From positions 1-40,892 of the forward strand of contig JAFQRH010000013.1 in the NCBI GenBank assembly GCA_017410165.1: 40,892 nt of DNA. The letters run 5' to 3'. Position numbers and translations under genes: made by a program. Under the pieces are notes generated by a model, which worked only from the letters and a program-made list of their open reading frames with translations, did not search any database and had not been told where the DNA came from. Shown here in pieces: positions 24,349-32,825 of this stretch; position 1 is the first letter of the stretch, and the number at the start of each line of letters is the position of its first letter. This DNA is from Alistipes sp. GTDB taxonomy: Bacteria > Bacteroidota > Bacteroidia > Bacteroidales > Rikenellaceae.

Positions 24349-25056
24349 TTAGGCGAGCGACTGTTGCACGCGCTCGAACTCGCGCTCGAACCACGCCATC
24401 TGCTCCTCGACCGTCATATAACTATTGTCGAGCACGATGGCATCCTCCGCCTGACGCAGAGGCGAGATTGCACGGCTCATATCCGCCTTGTCGCGCGAAA
24501 CGACATTTTCGAGCACCTCGTCCAGCGAGACCTTGTCGCCCTTCGCCGTCAGTTCGGCATAGCGACGCTCGGCACGCACCATAGCGTCCGCCGTCATATA
24601 TATCTTCAACTCGGCATCCGGAAATACGACCGTGCCGATGTCGCGACCATCCATAACCACACCTCGTGCAGCACCCATCTCCTGCTGCATCGCCACCAAC
24701 TTTTCGCGCACCTCGCGTATCGAGCTGACGGCGCTCACGCAGTTGCTGACCTCGATGGTGCGAATCTTGCCCTCGACCAAATCGCCATTGACGTATATGT
24801 CGCTCGCTCCGCGCTGTGCGTTGAAGCGGAACGTGATGCTGATTTGCGAGAGCAGCGCAACCACCGCCTCCTCATCGACAATACCGTTGCGGATGCCCTC
24901 GTTTTCGAGCGCGTAGAGCGTCACGGCACGATACATCGCACCCGTGTCGATAAAGATATAGCCCAGACGGGCAGCGATTGACTTGGCAAACGTACTCTTG
25001 CCGCACGACGAGAAGCCGTCGATTGCGATGACTATCTTTTTGGGTGTAGTGTTCAT
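24349..25056 (-). CDS. cmk: Cytidylate kinase
   Basis: 235 residues, normal length. Phosphorylates CMP and dCMP in the cytosol. P-loop GFSSCGKST (about 14-22), then DTGAMYRAVTLYAL, the NMP-binding insert and MDGRDIGTVVFPDAELKIYM, followed by the lid arginines ERRYAEL. The stop of the LysE-type gene directly abuts its ATG (25057/25056), so the two are cotranscribed. Confidence 0.95.
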   Translation of the reverse strand: MNTTPKKIVIAIDGFSSCGKSTFAKSIAARLGYIFIDTGAMYRAVTLYALENEGIRNGIVDEEAVVALLSQISITFRFNAQRGASDIYVNGDLVEGKIRTIEVSNCVSAVSSIREVREKLVAMQQEMGAARGVVMDGRDIGTVVFPDAELKIYMTADAMVRAERRYAELTAKGDKVSLDEVLENVVSRDKADMSRAISPLRQAEDAIVLDNSYMTVEEQMAWFEREFERVQQSLA

Positions 25057-25719
25057 CTATGGAATAATGTTGTAAAATGTGGATAAAATGGTATAGACAC
25101 CAAGCAGACCGATAACGATGCCCGCCACGTGGTTAATCGTCAGCATATGGCGCGGACGGAAACGGCGACGGAACAAACTGATGAGCGACGTGAGCAGCAA
25201 CCACCACAACGCCGCACCGCAGAAGAAGCCGGCGATGATAATCAAACTCGTGACCAGCGACGAGGCGGTGTGTTCCGTGCCACCCGTGCCGATGCCGAAC
25301 ATCGCAAAGAAGGCGAGGATGTAGGGGACGACGACCACGAAGTTGGCAATCGTGAAGCCGAACATCGACGAAAAATCCTTCCACAGCGAGTTGTTTCCGG
25401 CGCGGTTGCGACGAATCTGTGGCACAGGGTTTTGGAAGAATATCACAACACCCACCACGACCACAAAGATTCCGCCCGTGACGCTCAGGATGTGGGAGTA
25501 CTGCTGAATCTGCGACTCCAACATCGCATAGAAGAAGTAGGCGATGATTGCCATCATCGTATCGGCACACGCCACGCCCAAACCCGACATCAGGCCGGCA
25601 CGTCGTGTCTTGCTCAACGTGCGCTGGATGCACAACACAGCCACCGGCCCGACCGTGATGGACGATGCCAGACCGACTGCGACGCCGCGCAACAAAATAT
25701 CGACAATAGTTATCAGCAT
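25057..25719 (-). CDS. LysE family transporter
   Basis: 220 residues from the ATG at 25719; an upstream in-frame ATG at 25758 would add 13 hydrophilic residues (MRLCAADTETQAG), and the family normally begins at the first helix. Six predicted membrane helices. The first helix carries the family signature GVAVGLASSITVGPVAVLCIQ, followed by a GxxxG-rich region RAGLMSGLGVACADTMMAII. Members export amino acids or related compounds; the substrate here is unknown. It heads the operon with cmk and ispH. The 335 bp to the next gene hold the divergent promoters. Confidence 0.85.
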   Translation of the reverse strand: MLITIVDILLRGVAVGLASSITVGPVAVLCIQRTLSKTRRAGLMSGLGVACADTMMAIIAYFFYAMLESQIQQYSHILSVTGGIFVVVVGVVIFFQNPVPQIRRNRAGNNSLWKDFSSMFGFTIANFVVVVPYILAFFAMFGIGTGGTEHTASSLVTSLIIIAGFFCGAALWWLLLTSLISLFRRRFRPRHMLTINHVAGIVIGLLGVYTILSTFYNIIP

Positions 25720-26054
25720 ACCCGCTTGTGTTTCTGTGTCTGCGGCACAAAGTCGCAAACTTCTTGCAAATATATTAAATTAGTTGCAATTATAGAGTAT
25801 TTTCTGCGCTTTTCCATCCGATTTTTGTGCGCGTGCGCAATAAAACGCTCCAAAACGAACACTCGACGCACACATTCCCGCCATACGAAAATATATCACG
25901 ATGCACGTTTTTTGCCAAAAATGTGTTACATTTGCAACAAGAGTTTTCTTGTTTGTGGCGCGATGAGGTGTCTTCGTGGTTGCAACGTGGCGGGATGTTT
26001 TCTTGGTCGCGACGAGAGTTATTGACGAAAAATCTTAATAAATAGTTGAAAAAT
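25720..26054. promoter_or_regulatory. Divergent promoter region, LysE operon and DUF3467 gene
   Basis: A 335-bp gap without a convincing gene. Minus-strand TATATTTG (25774-25767) could be the -7 box of the LysE-cmk-ispH operon. Plus-strand TACATTTG (25927-25934) could serve the DUF3467 gene, leaving a leader of about 115 bases. Neither has a clear -33 box at the standard distance (the nearest TTG/TTTG is about 12 bases away), so both are tentative. The leader contains a partial direct repeat around GTTTTCTTG. Confidence 0.4.
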
Positions 26055-26357
26055 ATGGCAGAACAGACAAAACCCAAGGGTATCGACCTCGAACTCGATG
26101 CCGAAGTAGCACAGGGCCACTACTCGAATGTGGCGATTATCTCGCACTCTCCATCGGAGTTTATCCTCGACTTTGCGGCGATTCTTCCGGGCTTGCCGAA
26201 GGCAAAGGTCAAGAGTCGCATTATCCTCACGCCGGAGCACGCCAAGCGTCTGTTGCTCTCGTTGCAGGACAATGTGATGCGTTACGAGAGTGCCATCGGC
26301 AAGATTGATATCTCGAAGCAGCCCGCCGGTGTGTTCAAGAAGCTCGGCGAAGCGTAG
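26055..26357 (+). CDS. DUF3467 domain protein
   Basis: 100 residues from ATG 26055 (TTG 26046 in frame is unlikely). The sequence GHYSNVAIISHSPSEFILDFA, then LPGLPKAKVKSRIILTPEHAKRLL, is the DUF3467 pattern, a small cytosolic family widespread in Bacteroidetes with no established function. A terminator follows 30 bp after the stop, so it is monocistronic. Confidence 0.9.
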   Translation: MAEQTKPKGIDLELDAEVAQGHYSNVAIISHSPSEFILDFAAILPGLPKAKVKSRIILTPEHAKRLLLSLQDNVMRYESAIGKIDISKQPAGVFKKLGEA

Positions 26358-26387
26358 CGGGTAGATAAAAGTTTATTATCAAACGAT

Positions 26388-26422
26388 GGGGCTATGTGAA
26401 TGATTTCTTATAGCCCCTTTAT
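26388..26422 (+). terminator. Intrinsic terminator of the DUF3467 gene
   Basis: GGGGCTAT at 26388-26395 pairs with ATAGCCCC at 26410-26417, followed by TTTATTGTC. It marks the left edge of the AT-rich restriction-modification island. Confidence 0.8.
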
Positions 26423-26469
26423 TGTCTAATTTTTTAAGTACCACAAAGTCAAATAATCATATTTTTTAG

Positions 26470-26501
26470 TTTGGTGAATTATTATTATTTTTCTATTTTT
26501 G
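26470..26501 (+). promoter_or_regulatory. Consensus Bacteroidetes promoter of the restriction-modification genes
   Basis: TTTG at 26470-26473 and TATTTTTG at 26494-26501 with 20 bases between them, a full match to the known TTTG/TAnnTTTG form. The -7 box ends 7 bases before ATG 26509, so the leader would be only a few bases or absent. Confidence 0.8.
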
Positions 26502-26508
26502 TGCAGAT

Positions 26509-27408
26509 ATGAAAGCATTCGTAGCAAAACCTTTTATTAAATGGGTTGGAGGCAAAACACAACTATTGGGTGAGATTGAAAAATCTCTACCTAAAAAGTT
26601 GCGTCAATACGAAAACGTAATCTACGTGGAGCCATTCGTCGGAGGTGGTGCTGTGCTGTTTTGGATGTTGCAACAATATCCTAATATTCAAAAGGCAATT
26701 ATAAACGATATTAATGCAGAACTTATTTGTACTTATCGTATTGTTAAAACAGACGTTGTTGAACTCATTGCTCAATTAAAAAAACTACAAGACGAATATA
26801 TATCTTGTGATGCAGATGGGCGCAAAGTGTATTTTTTAGAACGACGCTCAGAGTTTAATACAAAACATTTATCGGACGTTAGAACGGCGGCTTTATTTAT
26901 ATTTTTGAATAGAACTTGCTTTAATGGTTTGTGTCGAGTCAATTCAAAGGGGGAATTTAATGTACCTCATGGCAAATATGCAAATCCAAAAATTTGTGAC
27001 GAGGAAAATTTATTAGCGGTATCTAAATTACTCCAAAAAGTAGATATATATTGTGGTGATTTCGCTGAAACAGAAAAGTTTGCAGGAGAAAACACAATAT
27101 TTTATCTTGACCCCCCATATAAACCAATTTCTGAAACCTCTTCATTTACATCTTATGCAAAAGAGGGGTTTAATGATGCAGAACAAATTCGTCTGCGTGA
27201 TTTTTGTGCGCGCATTACTCGCAAAAAAGCAGTTTTTATTGCAAGCAATTCCGATCCTATAGAAGTCAAAACGGGGGAGTCTTTCTTTGAGCAAATATAT
27301 TACCAATTTAAGATCAAGCGAGTATCGGCAACTCGACTAATAAATGCTAATCCCAACAATAGAGGGTTTGTGTCAGAAATTATGATTTCAAACGTTGTAA
27401 ACGCATAA
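26509..27408 (+). CDS. DNA adenine methyltransferase, DpnM/Dam (D12) class
   Basis: 299 residues. N6-adenine methylase of the alpha group, expected to modify GATC. Seen: the D12 start KPFIKWVGGKTQLLGEI (AdoMet motif I region), EPFVGGGAVLFWM, INDINAELI, the FLNRTCFNGLCRVN motif and catalytic DPPYKP around residues 202-207. Order and size match DpnM and M.MboIA. First of three genes, 4 bp before the nuclease gene, and driven by a host-like promoter, so protection should be made first. Base composition is clearly AT-rich compared with the flanks, a sign of acquisition. Confidence 0.94.
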   Translation: MKAFVAKPFIKWVGGKTQLLGEIEKSLPKKLRQYENVIYVEPFVGGGAVLFWMLQQYPNIQKAIINDINAELICTYRIVKTDVVELIAQLKKLQDEYISCDADGRKVYFLERRSEFNTKHLSDVRTAALFIFLNRTCFNGLCRVNSKGEFNVPHGKYANPKICDEENLLAVSKLLQKVDIYCGDFAETEKFAGENTIFYLDPPYKPISETSSFTSYAKEGFNDAEQIRLRDFCARITRKKAVFIASNSDPIEVKTGESFFEQIYYQFKIKRVSATRLINANPNNRGFVSEIMISNVVNA

Positions 27409-27412
27409 CGAA

Positions 27413-28237
27413 ATGAAGAACTTTGATTTGTTTATGTCTCAACTTAGTGAGACAAATGCCACATTAGAATCTTTTACCGATTTTGATAAAGTTTCTCGTA
27501 ATGTTGCTAAAATATCCATCAAACTTAATCAATTAAACTATTTATTAGGAAAATCGGATTTAAGAGATGCTATCACGGAGCTGTTTGAAGAAAATCCAAG
27601 TTCATTCGAAGTGCTTGATATTTTAGTGGCAGTACGTTCGTCAGACAACAAAAAAGTATTAAATGAAAAATATGCCCCAGTATTGATTCAATCATACTTT
27701 TCAGATGTTGAAGGCATTTGTAAATTTATAGAAGGAACCGGGTTGGCGGATGTATTCACATCAAAGAAGGTAACAAATCTGGTTGATTATGTGTTTGGTG
27801 TCGAGGTTGGTCTTGATACAAACGCAAGAAAAAATCGAGGTGGAGATATAATGGCAACCGCGGTGGCTAACAAATTTGCCGCTGCTAATATCAAATTTAG
27901 AACAGAGGTCAATAGTACAGAATTTCCGGAGATAACCGCACTTGGTGCTGATTTGAAGCGTTTTGATTTTGTTATTAAAACCAATGCTAAAACATTCTTA
28001 ATTGAAACCAATTTCTACAACGGTGGCGGCTCAAAACTAAATGAAGTGGCAAGGGCGTATTCTGAATTAGCGCCAAAAATCAACCAATATAATGCTTATG
28101 AGTTCGTATGGATAACTGATGGACAGGGTTGGTTTTCCGCTAAAAGCAAATTAGAAGAGGCGTATAGAATTATTCCTCGCGTGTATAATCTCCACTCAAT
28201 ATCGGAATTTATAGACGATGTTAAGATGTCGCTTTAA
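27413..28237 (+). CDS. DpnII/MboI-type restriction endonuclease (GATC)
   Basis: 274 residues. Similar in length and pattern to R.DpnII and R.MboI, which cut before unmethylated GATC. Seen: an alpha-helical N-terminal half, then a region GVEVGLDTNARKNRGGDIM, and FDFVIKT..TFLIETNFYNGGGSKLNEVA, where the Asp and the Glu of LIETNFY are likely active-site metal ligands of a PD-(D/E)xK fold. The assignment rests on this family pattern plus its place between two GATC-type methylases. The stop TAA overlaps the next ATG by one base. Confidence 0.9.
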   Translation: MKNFDLFMSQLSETNATLESFTDFDKVSRNVAKISIKLNQLNYLLGKSDLRDAITELFEENPSSFEVLDILVAVRSSDNKKVLNEKYAPVLIQSYFSDVEGICKFIEGTGLADVFTSKKVTNLVDYVFGVEVGLDTNARKNRGGDIMATAVANKFAAANIKFRTEVNSTEFPEITALGADLKRFDFVIKTNAKTFLIETNFYNGGGSKLNEVARAYSELAPKINQYNAYEFVWITDGQGWFSAKSKLEEAYRIIPRVYNLHSISEFIDDVKMSL

Positions 28238-29118
28238 TGATTATTCCATACTATAAGTCATCAGACAAAAATTTTACTCTCTTAAAAGGAGATTGTATTG
28301 AATTATTAAACTCTTTTGAATTTAAGTTCGATATGATCTTTGCTGATCCTCCGTATCATTTATCAAATGGAGGAATCAGCGTGCAGAGTGGTAAAATGGT
28401 AAGCGTCAATAAAGGAGCGTGGGATAAATCCAATGGTATAGATGTTGATTATTCGTTCGACAAAGAGTGGTTGTCTGCTTGTAGAAAAAAACTAAAAGAT
28501 AGCGGAACTATTTGGGTGAGTGGAACATATCACAACATATTTTCTGTTGCTCGCTGTCTTACCGAGTTGGGATTCAAAATATTAAATTGTATAACTTGGG
28601 CAAAAACCAATCCTCCTCCAAATCTTTCCTGTCGTTATTTTACACACTCAGCAGAGTATATTTTATGGGCGAGAAAAAATGTTAAAACGCCTCATTTTTA
28701 CAATTATGAATTAATGAGGGAGATAAATGGTGGTACCCAAATGCGAGATGTTTGGAATTTACCAGCAATTGCTAAATGGGAAAAATCTTGTGGCAAACAC
28801 CCAACTCAAAAACCTTTGTGTCTACTCTCGCGCATAATTCAAGCATCAACCGTACAAGGTGCTTGGATATTGGATCCTTTTACAGGAAGTAGCACAACCG
28901 GCATTGCCGCAAATATTTTAGGGCGCAGATTTTTAGGCATAGACCAAGAAGAAAACTTTTTGCAAATCAGTAGGGCGAGAAAAGAAGAGATATGCGACAT
29001 TGTAAAACAAAAAGAATACGCACAACGACTACATTTGAAAACTGCGTTCTCTGATGTGGCACACACAAATATTGTGTCGGATATTCAATCAGAATATACA
29101 ATTGATCTGCCTTTTTGA
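28237..29118 (+). CDS. Second DNA methyltransferase, DpnA/MboC-like (beta class)
   Basis: 293 residues. Beta-class N6-adenine methylase with motif order IV to I: catalytic ADPPYHLSNGG near residue 36-46 and the AdoMet motif DPFTGSSTTGIAA about 210-222, with a KHPTQKPL turn just before it. In the DpnII system the related DpnA methylates GATC also on single strands, helping protect incoming or replicating DNA; the same role is inferred here. It is 20-25 residues longer at the C-terminus than I recall for DpnA. Coupled to the nuclease gene through TAATG and closed by the hairpin at 29139-29181. Confidence 0.92.
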   Translation: MIIPYYKSSDKNFTLLKGDCIELLNSFEFKFDMIFADPPYHLSNGGISVQSGKMVSVNKGAWDKSNGIDVDYSFDKEWLSACRKKLKDSGTIWVSGTYHNIFSVARCLTELGFKILNCITWAKTNPPPNLSCRYFTHSAEYILWARKNVKTPHFYNYELMREINGGTQMRDVWNLPAIAKWEKSCGKHPTQKPLCLLSRIIQASTVQGAWILDPFTGSSTTGIAANILGRRFLGIDQEENFLQISRARKEEICDIVKQKEYAQRLHLKTAFSDVAHTNIVSDIQSEYTIDLPF

Positions 29119-29138
29119 TTGTATATATATTCTTATAT

Positions 29139-29181
29139 AACAACAGACTGTCATAACCAAAGGTTATGACAGTCTGTTGTT
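29139..29181. terminator. Bidirectional terminator, restriction-modification genes and deoR-type gene
   Basis: A perfect 20-bp inverted repeat (29139-29158 and 29162-29181, arm AACAACAGACTGTCATAACC) with a 3-base loop between two converging genes. A long perfect stem of this kind is a strong terminator candidate, although the following T-run is short. Confidence 0.8.
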
Positions 29182-29197
29182 ATTTGTAGTGGCATTA

Positions 29198-29971
29198 TCA
29201 CACCATAATCAGTTCGATGCCCATCTCCTCGACAATCTTGCGCATCTCGGGCGAGATACCCGAGTCGGTGATAATCATATCGACCTCGTCGAGCGTGGCG
29301 ATACAGCCGAAGCCGTGCTGACCGAACTTCGACGAGTCGGCCAAAACCACCGTTTTGGACGATGCGGCAATCATACGGCGCGAGAGTTGTGCCTCCTCGA
29401 TAGTCGAGGTTGTGATGCCGAAATCGGGGTCGATGCCATCGACACCCACGAAGAATTTCGAGCAGACCATACCGCCGAGCGTGCTGCTCGCATTCTCGCC
29501 AAGCGTGGCGAACGACTTTTTATAGACGCGACCACCGAGTTGCTCGACCTGAATCGACTCGACCTCGTTCAGCAGTGCCGACACTTTCAGAAACGGCGTG
29601 ACGACGTTGAGCGTCTTGGCGGGGTTCATCGCGCGGATTGCCTCGGCGAGGGCGTAGGTGGTCGAGCCCGCCGAAATCATTATCGAATCGCCCTCCTCGA
29701 TGAGTTGTGCCGCACGCTCGGCGATACGGTGTTTCGCTTCGCGGTTGAGCGAACTTTTGGTCATCAGGTCGCGGTCGGCAATATGCGGATTGGCAAGGCG
29801 CGCACTACCGTGCACCTTATAGAGCAATCCTTTGTTCTCCAATATCTTAACATCCTTACGCACCGTAACCTTCGTGACGCCCAACTCCTCGGCAACATCC
29901 GTGATGCGGATGAAACCGAAGCGTTCGAGTTTTTCCAATATATACTTGTGTCTTTCGGCTATACTCAACAT
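29198..29971 (-). CDS. DeoR/GlpR family transcriptional regulator
   Basis: 257 residues. An N-terminal winged helix-turn-helix (about 5-57; FIRITDVAEELGVTKVTVRKD) is followed by the DeoR sugar-phosphate sensor domain with ISAGSTTYALAEAI, VVTPFLKVSALL, LGGRVYKKSFATLG and FFVGVDGIDPDFGITT, which bind a phosphorylated sugar or similar effector in relatives. Probably a repressor of a nearby or distant metabolic gene; the exported phosphoesterase 125 bp upstream is one candidate target by position only. No promoter of clear type was found in front. Confidence 0.92.
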   Translation of the reverse strand: MLSIAERHKYILEKLERFGFIRITDVAEELGVTKVTVRKDVKILENKGLLYKVHGSARLANPHIADRDLMTKSSLNREAKHRIAERAAQLIEEGDSIMISAGSTTYALAEAIRAMNPAKTLNVVTPFLKVSALLNEVESIQVEQLGGRVYKKSFATLGENASSTLGGMVCSKFFVGVDGIDPDFGITTSTIEEAQLSRRMIAASSKTVVLADSSKFGQHGFGCIATLDEVDMIITDSGISPEMRKIVEEMGIELIMV

Positions 29972-30014
29972 TTTTCCTTACGTTTTTTTGAAAGTTTATT
30001 CGTTACTCTATTTT

Positions 30015-30088
30015 TCGGGCGAAGCCACGGCTTGGTCGGCAATGCGCTCGGTAGGCAACGCCGTAACGTGCACCCTCGCTTCGCCCGA
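30015..30088 (-). other. Structured intergenic element between phosphodiesterase and regulator genes
   Basis: An 11-bp perfect inverted repeat (TCGGGCGAAGC at 30015-30025 and its complement at 30078-30088) brackets 52 bases that can pair further (ACGGC with GCCGT). On the minus strand a TATATTTG box (30096-30089) lies directly in front. There is no U-tract, so it is not an ordinary terminator. It may be a leader of the DeoR-type gene or a small RNA; evidence is structural only. Confidence 0.4.
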
Positions 30089-30096
30089 CAAATATA

Positions 30097-31239
30097 CTAC
30101 CAAATCTCCATCTTCACGGTCTGACGGCCGGCATAGCAGTTTGTAAAGTCGAGCACCGTGCCCTTCTTTACGGTCACTCTGCGTGCCTCGCGAGGCGAGA
30201 AGATGACCGGATTCATCAGGTCGCCATATATGGTGACGAACTCGATGTCGGAGATGTTCGTAACCTCCAACAAGCCCTTCTTTGCATCCAATACGCGCAC
30301 CTGCAACGACTTGGTGATGAGTTGTTTGAGCAACTCTTCCTTGCCGGCGAGCTTCTGGTCGAAGAACGCTACGAAACGCTTTGCGAACAACGCCTCGCGC
30401 ACACCCTCAACCGTACGCTCCTTGGCGAATACGAGCGTCATCGGACGGATTTGTGTGCCGTACTGCAAACTCGTCGGGCTGTGTGCGTCGGTGTTTGCCA
30501 TCATCGGCAGATCGTACTTCTCGAACCAATCGAGCACTTTCGGGTACCACTCGCAACCGTTGAAGAGTTCGACGCCGTGAATACGGCCCTCTTCGAGCAT
30601 CTTCTTCTGCACCGGATACATCGTACACTTCTTGTCGGGCCAACCCGGGTGGTTCCACAGGATGAATGCGCCCTGACTCTCGGCGTATGCCAAATCGGCA
30701 GCGAGCGTCTCCTCGTTGTTGATTTTGCGACCCTCCTTATCCTGCAACAGTTTGCCATCCTCGCCACGCAGGTAGCGATCCTCGCTGAAACCGCTGCAAT
30801 CTTTCAGGAAGAGTGCGTTCATATGGCCGAACGGCTTTGCACGGGTGATTTCGGCACCCTTGACAACCAGCAGACCCCACTTCTTCGCCTCCTTGGAAGC
30901 CAATTCGTATGGGAGGTTGTAGTCCTTCAAACGGATACCCTTATTCTTGTGGACGCCGATGTGCGGAGTCATCGCAATCACATCCAGACCATCGGTCCAC
31001 GCCTCGCGTACGCGGCCCGCAGGCGACACCGTTGCATCGGCAAAGACGGTGTGCATATGGAAGTCGCCTTTCAGCGTCTGGTAGCCATCGATATCCGGAA
31101 TGGAGACGATGCGGCGACGCTCGGTTTTCAGATTGTAGCAAACCGTACGGTCGTCCGAATTTTCGGGCACCTTCGATTTTGCCTCGGCAACCATCGATGT
31201 TGCAAACAAGGCAACGATAAGCAATAAAATCTTTTTCAT
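30097..31239 (-). CDS. PHP-domain phosphodiesterase (Sb-PDE-like), exported
   Basis: 380 residues from the ATG at 31239, where a signal peptide starts (MKKILLLIVALFATSMVAEA); the open frame runs further upstream but without family support. The PHP metal sites are visible: GDFHMHTVFADATVSP, MTPHIGVHKN, ILWNHPGWP and NTDAHSP. This full-length layout, with a signal peptide and PHP core, matches the Bacteroidetes family annotated as Sb-PDE-type phosphodiesterase. It should cleave phosphoesters in the periplasm; the natural substrate is unknown. It sits 114 bp behind the acid phosphatase gene, same strand, which suggests shared phosphate scavenging. Confidence 0.88.
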   Translation of the reverse strand: MKKILLLIVALFATSMVAEAKSKVPENSDDRTVCYNLKTERRRIVSIPDIDGYQTLKGDFHMHTVFADATVSPAGRVREAWTDGLDVIAMTPHIGVHKNKGIRLKDYNLPYELASKEAKKWGLLVVKGAEITRAKPFGHMNALFLKDCSGFSEDRYLRGEDGKLLQDKEGRKINNEETLAADLAYAESQGAFILWNHPGWPDKKCTMYPVQKKMLEEGRIHGVELFNGCEWYPKVLDWFEKYDLPMMANTDAHSPTSLQYGTQIRPMTLVFAKERTVEGVREALFAKRFVAFFDQKLAGKEELLKQLITKSLQVRVLDAKKGLLEVTNISDIEFVTIYGDLMNPVIFSPREARRVTVKKGTVLDFTNCYAGRQTVKMEIW

Positions 31240-31353
31240 AGCAAATTTTTTTAGGTTATTTTGTTTCTCCTTTTTGTATGTTTTTGCACACATTTCGCAC
31301 TTCTCGGCAGTGGGCAACTTCGCGGTTTTGCGTCTATTTTGTGGCTCGGCTCT

Positions 31354-32712
31354 CTATTTTGCCGCATCGTTTGCGTCGGTGGTCGGCGCAAGCAGCGAGA
31401 AGTCGAACTTGTAGAGCGTCGAGTCGGCAATCTGCTTGCGGCAGTAACGCTCGACATCCTCCCAACGGTAGTATGGCGCACGGTCGCTCGGCAGCGGCAA
31501 CTCCAACTCCTCTTCGTTGAGCATCATCTTGACCAACACCTCACCACTGCGCTTGTGGCGATAGAATATCCATTGAAAATTGCTCGCCATCGGGATTGTG
31601 AAGTCGCAACACGCCTCATCCTCAATCCGCTCCCAACTATCGACCCTCTTCGACCAGCCCGTGATTCCCATCGAGCAGAGCATACACATAATGCATCCAT
31701 CGTGGCCGAATCGCAACGTGACGGCAGGTTGTCCGGCAGCGAGTCGCTTGTGCGCCTCTTGCAGGAAGTCGAAGACCATCGTGTCGGCAATCTCGCTGAT
31801 AAAGCCGCCACCGATGCCCGAATTACCGCGCTCGATATAGTAGCGGATGTTCACCGCCTTCCACCACAGATAGGTCTCCTCGGGCGTGAACACCTGCGAG
31901 AAATCGACCGTAGCGGCAGGCGTACCGCCGAACGAGCAGATGTTGCGGAACAGGTGCATCACAAAGAGTCCGCTATCGGCGATTGTCGGCACAAAGTCGG
32001 CGGCAAAGAGCGAGTTCAGCAGTCGGCTGTTGTCGATGAGTCGGTCGCGGTAGTCGTTCCACTCCGCCACCCACTCGGCATCCGGCCAGCGGTACAAATC
32101 GACGCGGTTGGCAAGCGGCGTACCGCGCACACCCGAGAGCGGATTGAGTATCGCCATATACGGACGACCCGTGTCGAGCAACTCCATCTCGACGGATGGC
32201 GCACGACGCACGAGTTCGTTGGTAAAGCCGTTCATACTGAGCAGACAGCGCGGAACGGTCGTCGAGGTAGCCGTAACGACGGGCTTGTTGCGGAATATCG
32301 CCGGATGGTGCTCGACCATACGCCCCGCAATCTGGTGTTGCTGTTGCAGACCGAGTTGGGTGAGGTCGCCCGCGCGTCCTGCGCATATCTTGCTCACCTC
32401 CAACAATTTGTCGTACGTGTCACGTCCCAGCGCAGTCAGCGCACCCTCTTTGGCTGCTCGCTCGAAGACCGACATCACCGCCTCGAACTCCGAGTTGAAC
32501 TCGATAAAGCGCGAGCCGTGACGACCGTAGTGCGAGATATAGACCGGTTCGTAACCCTTCGGTACGGGCGACGGCTCAGGGACTTCGGTCGGGTAGGGAC
32601 GATAGACACCGGCGGCAAGCGTCGGGTCGGCGAGGATTCGCTCGCGCGTGGTTTGGGCTGCGGTGCTCGCCACGACGGCGATTGTTGCCAGAATGGTCAG
32701 TATGCGTTTCAT
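31354..32712 (-). CDS. Histidine acid phosphatase (MINPP/phytase-like), exported
   Basis: 452 residues from the ATG at 32712, chosen because it begins the signal peptide (MKRILTILATIAVVASTAAQ). Histidine phosphatase superfamily, branch 2: RHG motif in YISHYGRHGSRF about 60-70, and the distal catalytic HD in LRFGHDGCIMCM. Relatives in Bacteroides are multiple inositol polyphosphate phosphatases that strip phosphate from phytate; those have HAE, while this one has HD, so the substrate may differ. Exported to the periplasm or surface vesicles. The upstream neighbour polA ends 114 bp before, without a clear terminator. Confidence 0.85.
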   Translation of the reverse strand: MKRILTILATIAVVASTAAQTTRERILADPTLAAGVYRPYPTEVPEPSPVPKGYEPVYISHYGRHGSRFIEFNSEFEAVMSVFERAAKEGALTALGRDTYDKLLEVSKICAGRAGDLTQLGLQQQHQIAGRMVEHHPAIFRNKPVVTATSTTVPRCLLSMNGFTNELVRRAPSVEMELLDTGRPYMAILNPLSGVRGTPLANRVDLYRWPDAEWVAEWNDYRDRLIDNSRLLNSLFAADFVPTIADSGLFVMHLFRNICSFGGTPAATVDFSQVFTPEETYLWWKAVNIRYYIERGNSGIGGGFISEIADTMVFDFLQEAHKRLAAGQPAVTLRFGHDGCIMCMLCSMGITGWSKRVDSWERIEDEACCDFTIPMASNFQWIFYRHKRSGEVLVKMMLNEEELELPLPSDRAPYYRWEDVERYCRKQIADSTLYKFDFSLLAPTTDANDAAK

Positions 32713-32825
32713 CTTTTCGGTTATCTGTTTTATCTCTTTGCGTTTATTGGTCGGTATCTTTTTTCGGTTGGGAGGTCTGCTTGTGTCACACTCCCTCCCC
32801 CTTTTCAACGGACTGTTTTCGCCGT

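Noticed and set aside
26424..29190. Direct repeats or an integrase at the edges of the restriction-modification island
   Set aside because: None was visible; the edges are two ordinary terminators.
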